Below are positions 40,230 through 49,100 of a DNA stretch of 64,000 bases, one piece after another (position 1 is the stretch's first letter; the number at the start of each line of letters is the position of its first letter). The DNA lies in assembly GCF_007993795.1 (NCBI RefSeq), contig NZ_CP042476.1, positions 2,356,001 to 2,420,000 of the forward strand, in the 5' to 3' direction. Source of the DNA: Antarcticibacterium arcticum (GTDB lineage: Bacteria; Bacteroidota; Bacteroidia; Flavobacteriales; Flavobacteriaceae). The notes under the pieces are model-generated. The model had not been told where the DNA came from. It saw only the letters and a list, made by a program, of their open reading frames with translations, and made no database searches. The translations under genes were made by a program, and so were the position numbers.

Positions 40230-40823
40230 TTATTTAATAGTAGCCTCTACGCGGCCACATCTCAACATTTTATCCCCGTAATATGGGTTCCTTATCTCTT
40301 TGGTATTTGAAAACCATGAATCACCTTTTCCTTCAAAGGCCATTGGGCAGTATTGCTTGTAGATCTCTCCGGAAGCAAGCGCACCCTCTAATTGAGAATC
40401 CATTGCCTTGGTAAGCTCTGAAAAAGCCTCACGTTGCACATTCACATCTGCAGAAGTGGCAATTTTTCTGGCTGCTTCCGCAACAGAGGTATTGGCTTCA
40501 TTTGATTCAAGGGCAGCGACCATTTCCTTAGCCCTGTCCTGAGCCATAGTGGCATCAGTTTTCACCAGCGCATTTTTAATATTGATATAATGCTGATACA
40601 TAGCACCTGTTTGCTGATTTTCAAATTCTGCGGTGATTTCATCGTTCAGGATCTGGTCTTCATCCATGGTCTTACCCATTTCGTGGTCCATTTCTTCTCC
40701 TTCCCGCATTTCGTGCTGCATAGGTTCTGCTGCCTCATCTTCTTTTGTTTCCTTACAGGAAACCATTGATAAACTTCCTGCAACCAGGGTGAACATCATT
40801 AAATTTCTAAAACTTCTTTTCAT
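40230..40823 (-). CDS. DUF3347 domain lipoprotein
   Basis: A 197-residue lipoprotein with lipobox LVAGSLSMVSC followed by a Glu/Met/His-rich region (QHEMREGEEMDHEMG). The rest is a DUF3347 domain: a helical pair with INIKNALVKTDATMAQDRAKEMV and the closing YCPMAFEGKGDSWFSNTKEIRNPYYGDKMLRCG. The same closing motif occurs at the C-terminus of the CusB protein at 42757, so the two are relatives. It is likely a periplasmic metal-binding accessory of the copper efflux system; the conserved Cys-Pro-Met, Met and Cys are plausible ligands. Confidence 0.87.
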   Translation of the reverse strand: MKRSFRNLMMFTLVAGSLSMVSCKETKEDEAAEPMQHEMREGEEMDHEMGKTMDEDQILNDEITAEFENQQTGAMYQHYINIKNALVKTDATMAQDRAKEMVAALESNEANTSVAEAARKIATSADVNVQREAFSELTKAMDSQLEGALASGEIYKQYCPMAFEGKGDSWFSNTKEIRNPYYGDKMLRCGRVEATIK

Positions 40824-40850
40824 GGTATATAATTATTATTAAAATTTACA

Positions 40851-41564
40851 TTAATTACTTTTGAATTTTCTTTTTATTCTAAACACTGTGGGGGAGGAAA
40901 TATACCAAAGTACAAACCCGCTAAGGACAGTTATTAATCCCAGCAGTGAAAAAACTCGCAAAATAAGATTATTAAAATTATCCCGACCCTCATAGTCCAT
41001 GGTATGGGTCATCCATAGAAAATCAAACCATCTCCAGTCCCGGTGCCTTATACTTCTAAAAGAAGCGTCTTCAATAGATACATATGCCTTCAAATTATTG
41101 GGAGATTTGAAAGAGAGCACATAGGCCGGTAGTTTTCCACTCCTGTATTCATGGTGTTCATCGGTTTGATCTATTCTTTCAACCCCGGTTACCTCAAGCC
41201 CTTCAACCATATTTTTTTGGGCTACCAAAATGGCCTCCTCCCGGCTTAATTCATTTTTTTTCTCCCCGGTCCTGGCATCTATTAACTTGTTTCCATTTAC
41301 AAGGTAGTAGGGATTTCCTGCAATATCTTTCAACTCGAGAGTATTTACCGGCAAATTATCGTGTGCCTGCACCGGACTTATTAAATTACCGAAATCAGGA
41401 TTTTCTACATGATGTTTTCTAAAATCATCCCCATGGATCTCGTCAATATCTGTCCAGCTAAAATACAGCCCGCTTACAGTCCACATTATAAATTGAACCC
41501 CAATAAAAAGTCCAAGGTACCTGTGAGTCTTTCTTAATTTTAAAGCCGTTTTACGCTTTACCAT
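40851..41564 (-). CDS. PepSY domain membrane protein
   Basis: A 237-residue protein with two membrane segments, about 15-37 (GLFIGVQFIMWTVSGLYFSW) and about 200-228. They flank a periplasmic region with a PepSY-like unit (LSREEAILVAQKNMV...GVERIDQTDEHHEYRSGKLPAYVLSF). The His- and charge-rich loop contains several His. PepSY-TM proteins are often linked to metal or iron homeostasis; it belongs to the copper operon here by position and strand. Its exact role is unknown. Confidence 0.82.
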   Translation of the reverse strand: MVKRKTALKLRKTHRYLGLFIGVQFIMWTVSGLYFSWTDIDEIHGDDFRKHHVENPDFGNLISPVQAHDNLPVNTLELKDIAGNPYYLVNGNKLIDARTGEKKNELSREEAILVAQKNMVEGLEVTGVERIDQTDEHHEYRSGKLPAYVLSFKSPNNLKAYVSIEDASFRSIRHRDWRWFDFLWMTHTMDYEGRDNFNNLILRVFSLLGLITVLSGFVLWYISSPTVFRIKRKFKSN

Positions 41565-41636
41565 TTATTCACTTTTAGTGCTAGGTTGAACAAACTTAAA
41601 AATTTTTTATAAATATGCTCTTCAACTATAATTTAA

Positions 41637-42092
41637 CTATTGGTTTTCGAGCTGTTCAATTAATTGTTTCATTTGTGCGATTTCCTTTTCCTGCGCTTTA
41701 ATGATCTCTTCTGCCAGTTTTTTGGTTTCAGGATCTCTTAGATCAGATTCCTCACTTGTTAATATAGCTGAAGAATGATGTGGTATCATTCCCTTCATAT
41801 ATTGAACATCAGAAATTCCGGTTTGGTTACGCATCATGTAAAAAGTGATCCCAAAAATAACTATTGCCGCGCCTATAATGATACCATTCAGGGTTTTATT
41901 CTTATACATTCCCCACATGAACAGCATCATGGAGATCGCCATGGGCGCTATCATTAAAATAGTCATATAGGTGCGCATAGTGCTAAGCATGATATGATCA
42001 AATTCTGCAACATTAGCAAACATTACAGCATACATGATGATAAAAGAGACTACCATCATAAGGGCGAATTTCAAATAATTGTTAGCTTTCAT
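41637..42092 (-). CDS. DUF305 family protein
   Basis: A 151-residue membrane-anchored protein. Three or four hydrophobic stretches occupy the first 90 residues (LKFALMMVVSFIIMYAVMFA, MTILMIAPMAISMMLFMWGM, GIIIGAAIVIFGITFYMM). The short DUF305-like domain follows (YMKGMIPHHSSAILTSEE, with HH and Met), then a coiled helix to the end. DUF305 proteins are recurrent members of copper-resistance clusters, and the MxxHH motif is a plausible metal site. It lies between PepSY and DUF2911 genes on one strand with short gaps. Confidence 0.85.
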   Translation of the reverse strand: MKANNYLKFALMMVVSFIIMYAVMFANVAEFDHIMLSTMRTYMTILMIAPMAISMMLFMWGMYKNKTLNGIIIGAAIVIFGITFYMMRNQTGISDVQYMKGMIPHHSSAILTSEESDLRDPETKKLAEEIIKAQEKEIAQMKQLIEQLENQ

Positions 42093-42138
42093 ATTTATGG
42101 TTTTGGTTGATTAATAATAAGTTTAAAAGCTCAAATCC

Positions 42139-42738
42139 TCATTTTCCTACCTGAAAAGGGATCTCAATTTTTACTTTTTCCCACGCCATTGTTATAACTC
42201 CTGAGTTTCCGTTTGTTTTTATTACCTCATACTTAAGAGATTCCTGGATCTCCTGTAATTCAACCGGCTTCACACTCAGGCTCAATACATTCTCGGTTTC
42301 ATTATAGTCATCTTTGCCATGTTGATCCCATCTTGTATTGAACATTACTTCCCATTGCTCTTTGCCAGGGATCACAAAAATTCCATATTTTCCTTGCGGG
42401 AGTGCTTTCCCGTCAATTATAAGATTCTTATCTGTCTCTATCCAGGTGGCCTTATGTGCGCCGGCCTGCCATACGGTATTATAGCCTACCAGGCCACCAA
42501 ATATTATACGCTCTCTTACAGAGGGGGAAGAATAATCAATATGGATATGGGCATCTCCTATCATTGCCATAGCGCTGGTATAGGGACTTAATGTTTTAGA
42601 GGGTGGTGAAGTTTCTGCTGTTTCATGGTGTTCATGGGTTTCCTGCAGTTCCTGTGAACCTGCAGATTCCTTTTGTTTAGGGTCATTCCCGCAACCCATC
42701 ATTACTACTGAAATAAGCAATATTATTATTTTATTCAT
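42139..42738 (-). CDS. DUF2911 domain lipoprotein
   Basis: A 199-residue lipoprotein (lipobox LLISVVMMGC, Cys16) with a short His-rich linker (ETHEHHETAE), then a DUF2911 domain: IHIDYSSPSVRERIIFGGLVGYNTVWQAGAHKATWIETD and GKYGIFVIPGKEQWEVMFN. DUF2911 is common in Bacteroidetes envelope proteins and has no well-defined function. The His-rich linker and the operon position suggest a metal-related accessory role; that is inference. Confidence 0.85.
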   Translation of the reverse strand: MNKIIILLISVVMMGCGNDPKQKESAGSQELQETHEHHETAETSPPSKTLSPYTSAMAMIGDAHIHIDYSSPSVRERIIFGGLVGYNTVWQAGAHKATWIETDKNLIIDGKALPQGKYGIFVIPGKEQWEVMFNTRWDQHGKDDYNETENVLSLSVKPVELQEIQESLKYEVIKTNGNSGVITMAWEKVKIEIPFQVGK

Positions 42739-42756
42739 TTCGTTGTTGTTTTAAAA

Positions 42757-44487
42757 TTAGTTAATCGTCTCAATTACTTCTCCACATCGCAGCATAGATG
42801 CACCATAGTAAGGGTTTTGGATCTCTTTAGACCTGCTTAACCAGTTTGCACCTTTATCATTATCGGCCATGGGGCAATGTTGTACATACAAGCCACCGTT
42901 GGTAAGGCCAAATGTCTTTACCAAACCAATCATTGTAGTTGACATTTCATCAAAGCGCGCCCGCATTCCCTCAATCTTTGCCGCACCAGATAGGACCTTA
43001 GCATCGGCTATCAACTCCTTTTTATAGCTTTCCCAAACTATTTTCCCCTCTTCATTAAAGCCTGTGACAGTCTCAATACTTTTTTCAAATGCCTGGGCAT
43101 TTGTTCGGGCCTGCGAATAATCATCTTTTACCAGTGCGTCCTTTAGCTTTAAATAATCATCAACCAACTTATTGAGACCTGGCTTTACATTATCATTTAT
43201 TTCGAATTTTAAAGGTTCTGCCTGGCCATGATCATGACCTGTGCTCGTCTTTCCCCCATCGGGATTCATCATACTTACCCCGCCTGATAACTGCACCGCA
43301 GCATCTATTGTAAAGGCTCCATTAGAAACAATTTCCTCTCCCTGCTCAAGGCCTTCCTGCACAACATATGAATCGCCCAATGATGGTCCCAGGGTTATTT
43401 CCCTTAACCTGAAACCGGGTCTCCCATCTACATTTGTTTTTACATATACAATGGAGCGTTTCCCCGTCCACAATACTGCCGATTTGGGGATGATCAATTC
43501 CTGGGTCTGGCCTTCGCTCATTGTGTTTTTCACAACTCCCGATGCAAACATCCCGGGTTTTAACCTTCCGTCCTTATTATTTACTTCCACACGAGCAGTG
43601 GCTACGCGGGTTTGAGGATTTAGCATAGGGTCTACAAAACTTATCTTTCCTTCAAAACTTTCACCGGGGAAAGAATTGATGGTGAATGAAATATTGTTTC
43701 CTTCTTTAACCGCGGCCAGCTGCCCTTCATAAAGATCAAATAAAACCCAGACTTTGGAAAGGTCTGAGATTTCATAAATGGGCATCCCGCGTTCTACATA
43801 ATCCCCCAGGTCTACCATCTTCTCTGTCACTATTCCATTTACATCTGCTCTTATTGAAAATCTTTGAATAGCTTTCCCGCCAGACAAGATCTGCTCTATT
43901 TGGGCGTCTCCTATCTTCCAATTCCTCAACTTGGTTTTCGCCGCTTCAAATAATTCCGGCTGACTTGTCCTTATAGCTGCTGCCTGAAGTAATTCTTCCT
44001 GTGCCGTAACCAACTCAGGCGAATAAACAGTGGCAAGGGTTTGGCCGCGGCTCACTTTTTCCCCGGTAAAATTTATTGCCAGTTGTTCTATTCTTCCCGG
44101 GATATGAGTGCTCTGCGAATAAGCCGCGCGTTCATCTACCTGTACTTTTCCGTTAAGACGCATCTCTTTTGAAGCATCTCCTCTTCCCACCACCATAGTC
44201 TGCACATTTGCAAGCTTTAAAGCATTCTCACTCATATGGTATACTCCCGGCTCTCCTTCGTCTCCTGAAGTTTCTAGGGGAATAAGGTCCATTCCACAAA
44301 TGGGGCAGGATCCCGGTTCATTTTGCCTTATCTGGGGATGCATGGAACAGGTCCAAATTTGATCATTTGATGATGTGATGGTATGATCATCTGATGATGT
44401 ATTACCAGATGGTTTAATTAGCCATCCCAGCATTAATCCGATGATTAAAATCGCTAAAGCGATTCCTATATTCTTTTTATTTTTCAT
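42757..44487 (-). CDS. cusB: CusB-type periplasmic adaptor fused to a DUF3347 domain
   Basis: A 576-residue membrane-fusion protein. An N-terminal anchor (7-24) is followed by a linker, a heavy-metal-binding module (WTCSMHPQI...CPICGMDLIPL at 45-71), and lipoyl/barrel-sandwich and beta-barrel domains (RIEQLAINFTGEKVSRGQTLATVYSPELV, VLFDLYEGQLAAVKEG). A C-terminal DUF3347 domain (about 430-576) ends YCPM-like QHCPMADNDKGANWLSRSKEIQNPYYGASMLRCGEV. It should connect CusA with the TolC-like channel to expel Cu(I)/Ag(I) from the periplasm. Its start overlaps the end of the preceding four-helix-bundle gene by 11 bases. Confidence 0.92.
   Translation of the reverse strand: MKNKKNIGIALAILIIGLMLGWLIKPSGNTSSDDHTITSSNDQIWTCSMHPQIRQNEPGSCPICGMDLIPLETSGDEGEPGVYHMSENALKLANVQTMVVGRGDASKEMRLNGKVQVDERAAYSQSTHIPGRIEQLAINFTGEKVSRGQTLATVYSPELVTAQEELLQAAAIRTSQPELFEAAKTKLRNWKIGDAQIEQILSGGKAIQRFSIRADVNGIVTEKMVDLGDYVERGMPIYEISDLSKVWVLFDLYEGQLAAVKEGNNISFTINSFPGESFEGKISFVDPMLNPQTRVATARVEVNNKDGRLKPGMFASGVVKNTMSEGQTQELIIPKSAVLWTGKRSIVYVKTNVDGRPGFRLREITLGPSLGDSYVVQEGLEQGEEIVSNGAFTIDAAVQLSGGVSMMNPDGGKTSTGHDHGQAEPLKFEINDNVKPGLNKLVDDYLKLKDALVKDDYSQARTNAQAFEKSIETVTGFNEEGKIVWESYKKELIADAKVLSGAAKIEGMRARFDEMSTTMIGLVKTFGLTNGGLYVQHCPMADNDKGANWLSRSKEIQNPYYGASMLRCGEVIETIN
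44350..44402. repeat. TGATGAT-type tandem repeats inside cusB
   Basis: TTTGATCATTTGATGATGTG and ATGATCATCTGATGATGT repeats encode residues about 29-43 of CusB (Ser/Asp/Asn-rich linker). Similar words lie between the TolC-like gene and the four-helix-bundle gene at 44846-44895. Confidence 0.6.
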
Positions 44488-44836
44488 TTTTTCTGTTTTT
44501 TATAGATGAAGAAATAATTCTCGAAAGAAGCTTTTTAATGGATGTAATCTTTAAAAGTAAATTTTCAGGATTAGGATAATTTGTGCTCCGTTCACAAAGC
44601 ATTAACCAATATTCGGTTTCATCTGCCTCCTTCATTGCAATTACACATTTGGCTATAAAATCATTTCTGCTATGAGCATTTTGGGCCTCCCTTATATTTG
44701 CTCCAATTGAGGTACCCGATTTCAAAAGCTGCCTTGAAATCACATACTTTTTATCACTATCCAATAATTCAGAAAATTGAATTATTGCCAAAGCAAAATC
44801 AAAACTCAGTTCTAATATTTCATTCTTCTGTTCCAT
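44477..44836 (-). CDS. Four helix bundle protein (S23/IVP family)
   Basis: A 119-residue protein, helical, with the family hallmarks LSFDFALAIIQFSELL, SRQLLKSGTSIGANIREAQNAHSRNDFIAKCVIAMKEADETEYWLMLCE and KKLLSRIISSSIKN. The family was first described as proteins encoded in 23S intervening sequences, but most members are free-standing and of unknown function. Here it sits between the TolC-like gene and cusB, its stop overlapping the cusB start by 11 bases, so it is translated with the copper efflux genes. No metal-binding motif was noticed. Confidence 0.85.
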   Translation of the reverse strand: MEQKNEILELSFDFALAIIQFSELLDSDKKYVISRQLLKSGTSIGANIREAQNAHSRNDFIAKCVIAMKEADETEYWLMLCERSTNYPNPENLLLKITSIKKLLSRIISSSIKNRKNEK

Positions 44837-44888
44837 TTAAATTTTTAATTATCAAATCATCAAACTATTATACCATCGCACCATCGTA

Positions 44889-46190
44889 TCATTGCGTCAG
44901 CAAATATTGAAGTCTCGCCTGGGCAATTAACCCATTTTTTAAAACTTCAATTTTTTGGGTTTGATACATAAGCACATCCTGATTCATTTGAAGCACCTCA
45001 TCGAAATCTGTAATAGAATTGCTGTAGCCGGAGATAAGCAATTTGTTCGCCTGGCCGGAACTTTCAATTTGCCGGTCATAAAGATCCAGTAGTTTTTTAG
45101 CCCTGTTTATTTCATAGATCGCAGTTTCATATTCATTTTGAAGTTCATTTCGTTGCGCCTCCTGCTGTTCTACAATACTTTCTCCCATCAACTGAGCTTC
45201 TTTCCTGGCTGCGTTCACTTTCTTTCTGAAAATTGGCAGTGTTACAGAAAGCATGGGCATCACGGCATCCTGGCCGTTCATATCGGGATTGGCATCGGTT
45301 CGTTTGGAAATTATGGAATAATCCACCCCCAGCCCAATCATAGGAAGACCTTCTTTTTGTGCAATTACATCCTGCATCGCATAAGCCTCAGCCTGCTTTT
45401 CCAATCCGGTTAAGGTGGGATGTCCTGAAAAAGCGACATTATTATCAATTACAGGGGAATTTTCACTGAGGAATAAAGTATCCTGTATGCTAACCGCTGC
45501 CATTGGTTCCCGTCTTAACATCAGGTTGAACCTGGTTTGAAGAGGCTTACGCTGCTCCTGCAACAGTTCAATCTCTGTAATTGCGCCATCTCTTTGAATG
45601 TCTACTTTTACCACATTGACCATAGGAGAACTACCACTTTGGAACCGACTTAAGGAAAGTTCCCGGTATGAGTCCAGAATAGCAAGATTTTCCTGTTTCA
45701 GCTGTATGATCTTATCAAGGGCATATAATTCGGCATAAACAGATTTTACATCGAAGAAAACCTGATTCCGGAGATCCAGATAATTCTGAAAAGAAGCTTC
45801 AGCCATCAGGTTCGCTGCATCCTCCTTTGCCTTCAGCGTACCAAACCAGGGAAACATCTGCATAAAATTGAACCTGGCTTCCTGGGCTCCTAATCTTGTC
45901 TCTATCATTCTCCCAAATGCGCTCACGGTCAAGGTAGGATCCGGCAGGGAAGCAACCTGGGGTGCCCGCTGCAGGGCGGCTTCAAATTCAGCATAGGAGG
46001 CTTTCAATCTGGGATTGTTCTCTGCCGCCATCTGGAGGTAAGTATCCAGGTTCTGAGCCTGCCCCCCCTGCATCCAGAGGAAGAAAAACAAAATTCCCCC
46101 CAGCCTCCGAAGGGAAAATATCCCCCCTAACCCCCGAAGGGGAAGTTCTAATCCTATTATATTAAAATGCCTGTTTTTTTTCATCATCAA
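44889..46190 (-). CDS. TolC-family outer-membrane channel (CusC-like)
   Basis: A 433-residue outer-membrane efflux channel. The main part has two coiled-coil helical halves (AAENNPRLKASYAEFEAAL, RQIESSGQANKLLISGYSNSITDFDEVLQMNQ) typical of TolC proteins. It lies between cusA and cusB in one operon, so it should serve as the exit duct. The N-terminus is odd: before the hydrophobic signal core (GGILFFFLWMQGGQAQ) come about 25 residues, with PLRGLGGI and SLRRLGGI encoded by REP-like palindromes. A later start codon may be used in vivo; no clear one was found. Confidence 0.88.
   Translation of the reverse strand: MMMKKNRHFNIIGLELPLRGLGGIFSLRRLGGILFFFLWMQGGQAQNLDTYLQMAAENNPRLKASYAEFEAALQRAPQVASLPDPTLTVSAFGRMIETRLGAQEARFNFMQMFPWFGTLKAKEDAANLMAEASFQNYLDLRNQVFFDVKSVYAELYALDKIIQLKQENLAILDSYRELSLSRFQSGSSPMVNVVKVDIQRDGAITEIELLQEQRKPLQTRFNLMLRREPMAAVSIQDTLFLSENSPVIDNNVAFSGHPTLTGLEKQAEAYAMQDVIAQKEGLPMIGLGVDYSIISKRTDANPDMNGQDAVMPMLSVTLPIFRKKVNAARKEAQLMGESIVEQQEAQRNELQNEYETAIYEINRAKKLLDLYDRQIESSGQANKLLISGYSNSITDFDEVLQMNQDVLMYQTQKIEVLKNGLIAQARLQYLLTQ
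46085..46150. repeat. REP-like palindromes inside the TolC-like gene
   Basis: Two imperfect copies of a G/C-run palindrome occur here. One is CCCCTAACCCCCGAAGGGGA at about 46127-46146, the other CCCAGCCTCCGAAGGGA at about 46099-46115. A related CTCCCCCTTCGGGGGAATTAGAG unit lies at 46225-46247 in the end of cusA. Confidence 0.7.
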
Positions 46191-46195
46191 TTATT

Positions 46196-49100
46196 TTATA
46201 AATCTTTAGATAGCGGAGAAATCTCTCCCCCTTCGGGGGAATTAGAGTGGGACTCTACAACAGATTCTCTCCAGTATGCCTGTAAAACCGGTACTACGAA
46301 AATTGTCATTATCTGGATTATCATTCCTCCCACGATTGGAATAGCCATTGGCACCATAATATCTGCTCCCTTACCTCTGGAGGTCAGCACAGGAAACAGC
46401 GCAATAATAGTTACTGCGGTGGTCATCATCGCCGGTCTTACTCTTTTCAACCCGGCTTCCATCACCGCGGCCCTTACCGCAGGAACGGTTTGGGGATCCC
46501 GTTTCTCAAATACCTGGTGTATATAAGTTCCCATCAGCACCCCATCATCTGTTGCAATTCCAAACAGGGCAATAAAACCAACCCACACTGCTACGCTAAG
46601 GTTAATATTTCCCATCTGGAACAGCTCCCGCATATTAACTCCGTCAACCGCGAAATCCATGAACCAGGGTTGGCCATACAGCCAGATCATAATGAACCCT
46701 CCTGCAAAGGCAACAAATACCCCCGAGAAATGTATGGTCGAAGCTATGATAGTCTTGAACTGAAAATATAACAACAGGAAAATGATGATCAAACTTATGG
46801 GGATCACGATAGAAAGGCGCTTTACAGCCCGTACCTGATTCTCATAATTACCTGAAAATTTATAGCTCACCCCGGCAGGAACAGTTAGTTCCCCGGAATC
46901 GATCTTATCCTGAATGAATTTCTGGGCATCGTTTACCACATTTACCTCGGCAAATTCTGTACGCTTATCAAATAGAACATACCCCACCAAAAATGTTTCC
47001 TCACTTCTAATCATTTGGGGGCCGCGGGTATATTTCAATTCAGCAAGTTCTCCCAGCGGGATCTGTGCCCCCACCGGGGTTGGTATCAATATTCTTTCCA
47101 ATGAAGAGGGGTCGTCCCGAAGCTCGCGGGGATACCTAACCCTCACAGGATATCGTTCCCTGCCCTCCACAGTGGTGGTTATTTCCATACCTCCCACAGC
47201 AGTTTCAAGGGTTTGCTGTACATTTTCTATACTAAGACCATAACGTGCAATTGCATTTCGGTCTATATCTATTTCAAGGTATGGTTTACCAACTGTACGG
47301 TCTGCAAACACGGCTTCGGCTTTTACTGAAGGCACCTGCTTCAAAAGGTCTTCCAGCTGGATCCCGAATTCCTGAATAGTTTGGAGGTCGGGCCCATATA
47401 CTTTTATTCCCATAGGAGCCCGCATCCCCGTTTGCAACATGACCAGCCTTGTTTCAATAGGTTGCAGTTTTGGTGCAGATGTCACCCCCGGAATATTTGT
47501 ACGTTTCAGGATCTCGTTCCAGATATCATCAGGACTTTTTATATGGTCTCTCCAGTTCCTGAAATATTTTCCATCTTTATCAATTATGAGATCATCTGCC
47601 GTGAATCCGTTGTTAAGAGCGTCTTCATTACTTAAGGTATCACCCGATTTTATAATAAATTTTCCTTCCTTATCTACCTTATAGGTAACAAGCCTTCCCT
47701 CTGGACTAAGTTCATATTCAGATCTGTAATTGATCACATTCTCATACATTGAAATAGGAGCGGGATCAAGTGCACTTTCAATCCTTCCAAGTTTACCTAC
47801 TACTATTTCCACTTCGGGGATGTCGCTTATGGCAATATCCATTCTTTGAAGCGATTCTTTTGAAGATTCAATACCTGCGTGGGGCATGGAGGTGGGCATA
47901 AGAAGGAAACTCCCCTCATTCAAAGAGGGCATAAATTCCTTACCAACCCCCGGAAAGGTATGGGCCATAGCACTCCAGCCCGATGTAGTACGTACGTTCC
48001 AGCCTATTTTATCAAAACCGTTGGCAACAGGACTAAAGATCCTGGGAAAACCAAGCCAGATCAACAATCCGAAGAAAATTGTAATTACGGGTAATAACAA
48101 AAATGTCCCTTTATTATCAAGGCACCAGCTTAATATAGGCCTGTAAAACCTTACAACTGCAAGCAGCATTAAAAGGGTAATTGCGAGCAGGACAATTACA
48201 AAGATATAATTTGAAAACAAGGAATTTTGATACCCAAGCGGGACCCATTCTTCTGTAAGGAAGAACAAGGTTACAGCCAGGATAATGAATAAAGTGATTT
48301 GGGTTGAATATTTCCCCAGAAATTCCGGATTGCGATCTTCCAGCAGTCTTACAACTCCAATAAGCACCAGCGCAAGCGGCAACCAGAAACTAAACCAGAT
48401 TGCCAGCACCAGACCCGCAACAATTAGTACAATATTCCAGATCCTAATCATTCGGGCTTTTTGCAACCTGATATTAAATGCAAAATAAGAAAGCATCGGG
48501 AGCATCATTATCCCTACAAGGAATGCAGCAGCCAGGGCAAAGGTTTTGGTAAACGCCAATGGCCTGAATAATTTCCCTTCAGCATTTTCCATAAAAAACA
48601 CAGGTAGAAAACTCACTACTGTTGTCGCCAGAGCGGTAGTAACGGCAGGAGCGACTTCTATGGTTGCTTTATGAATTATACCCAGCAGCTTTGAATCCCG
48701 GGCACCTGCATTTTTCTTCATCTCCAGATGCCTTATTATATTCTCAACGAACACGATCCCAACATCTACCATCACTCCAATTGCTATCGCAATCCCGGAG
48801 AGGGCCACTACATTGGCATCTACCCCAAAATACCGCATGGCTATAAAGGTGATCAATACCCCAATGGGCAGCAAACTGGAAATTATAAGGGAAGCCCGTA
48901 AATTCAGCACCAGCACAATTATCACAAGGATGCTTATAAGGATCTCGTGGGAAAGCGCGCTCTCCAGGGTACCAATGGTTTCATTTATTAGCTGTGTCCT
49001 GTCATAGAAGGGGACAATGGTAAGTTTGCTTATGGTTCCATCTGCCAGAGTCTTTTGAGGTAATCCTGCAGAGATCTCTTGGATCTTTTCCTTGGTATTT

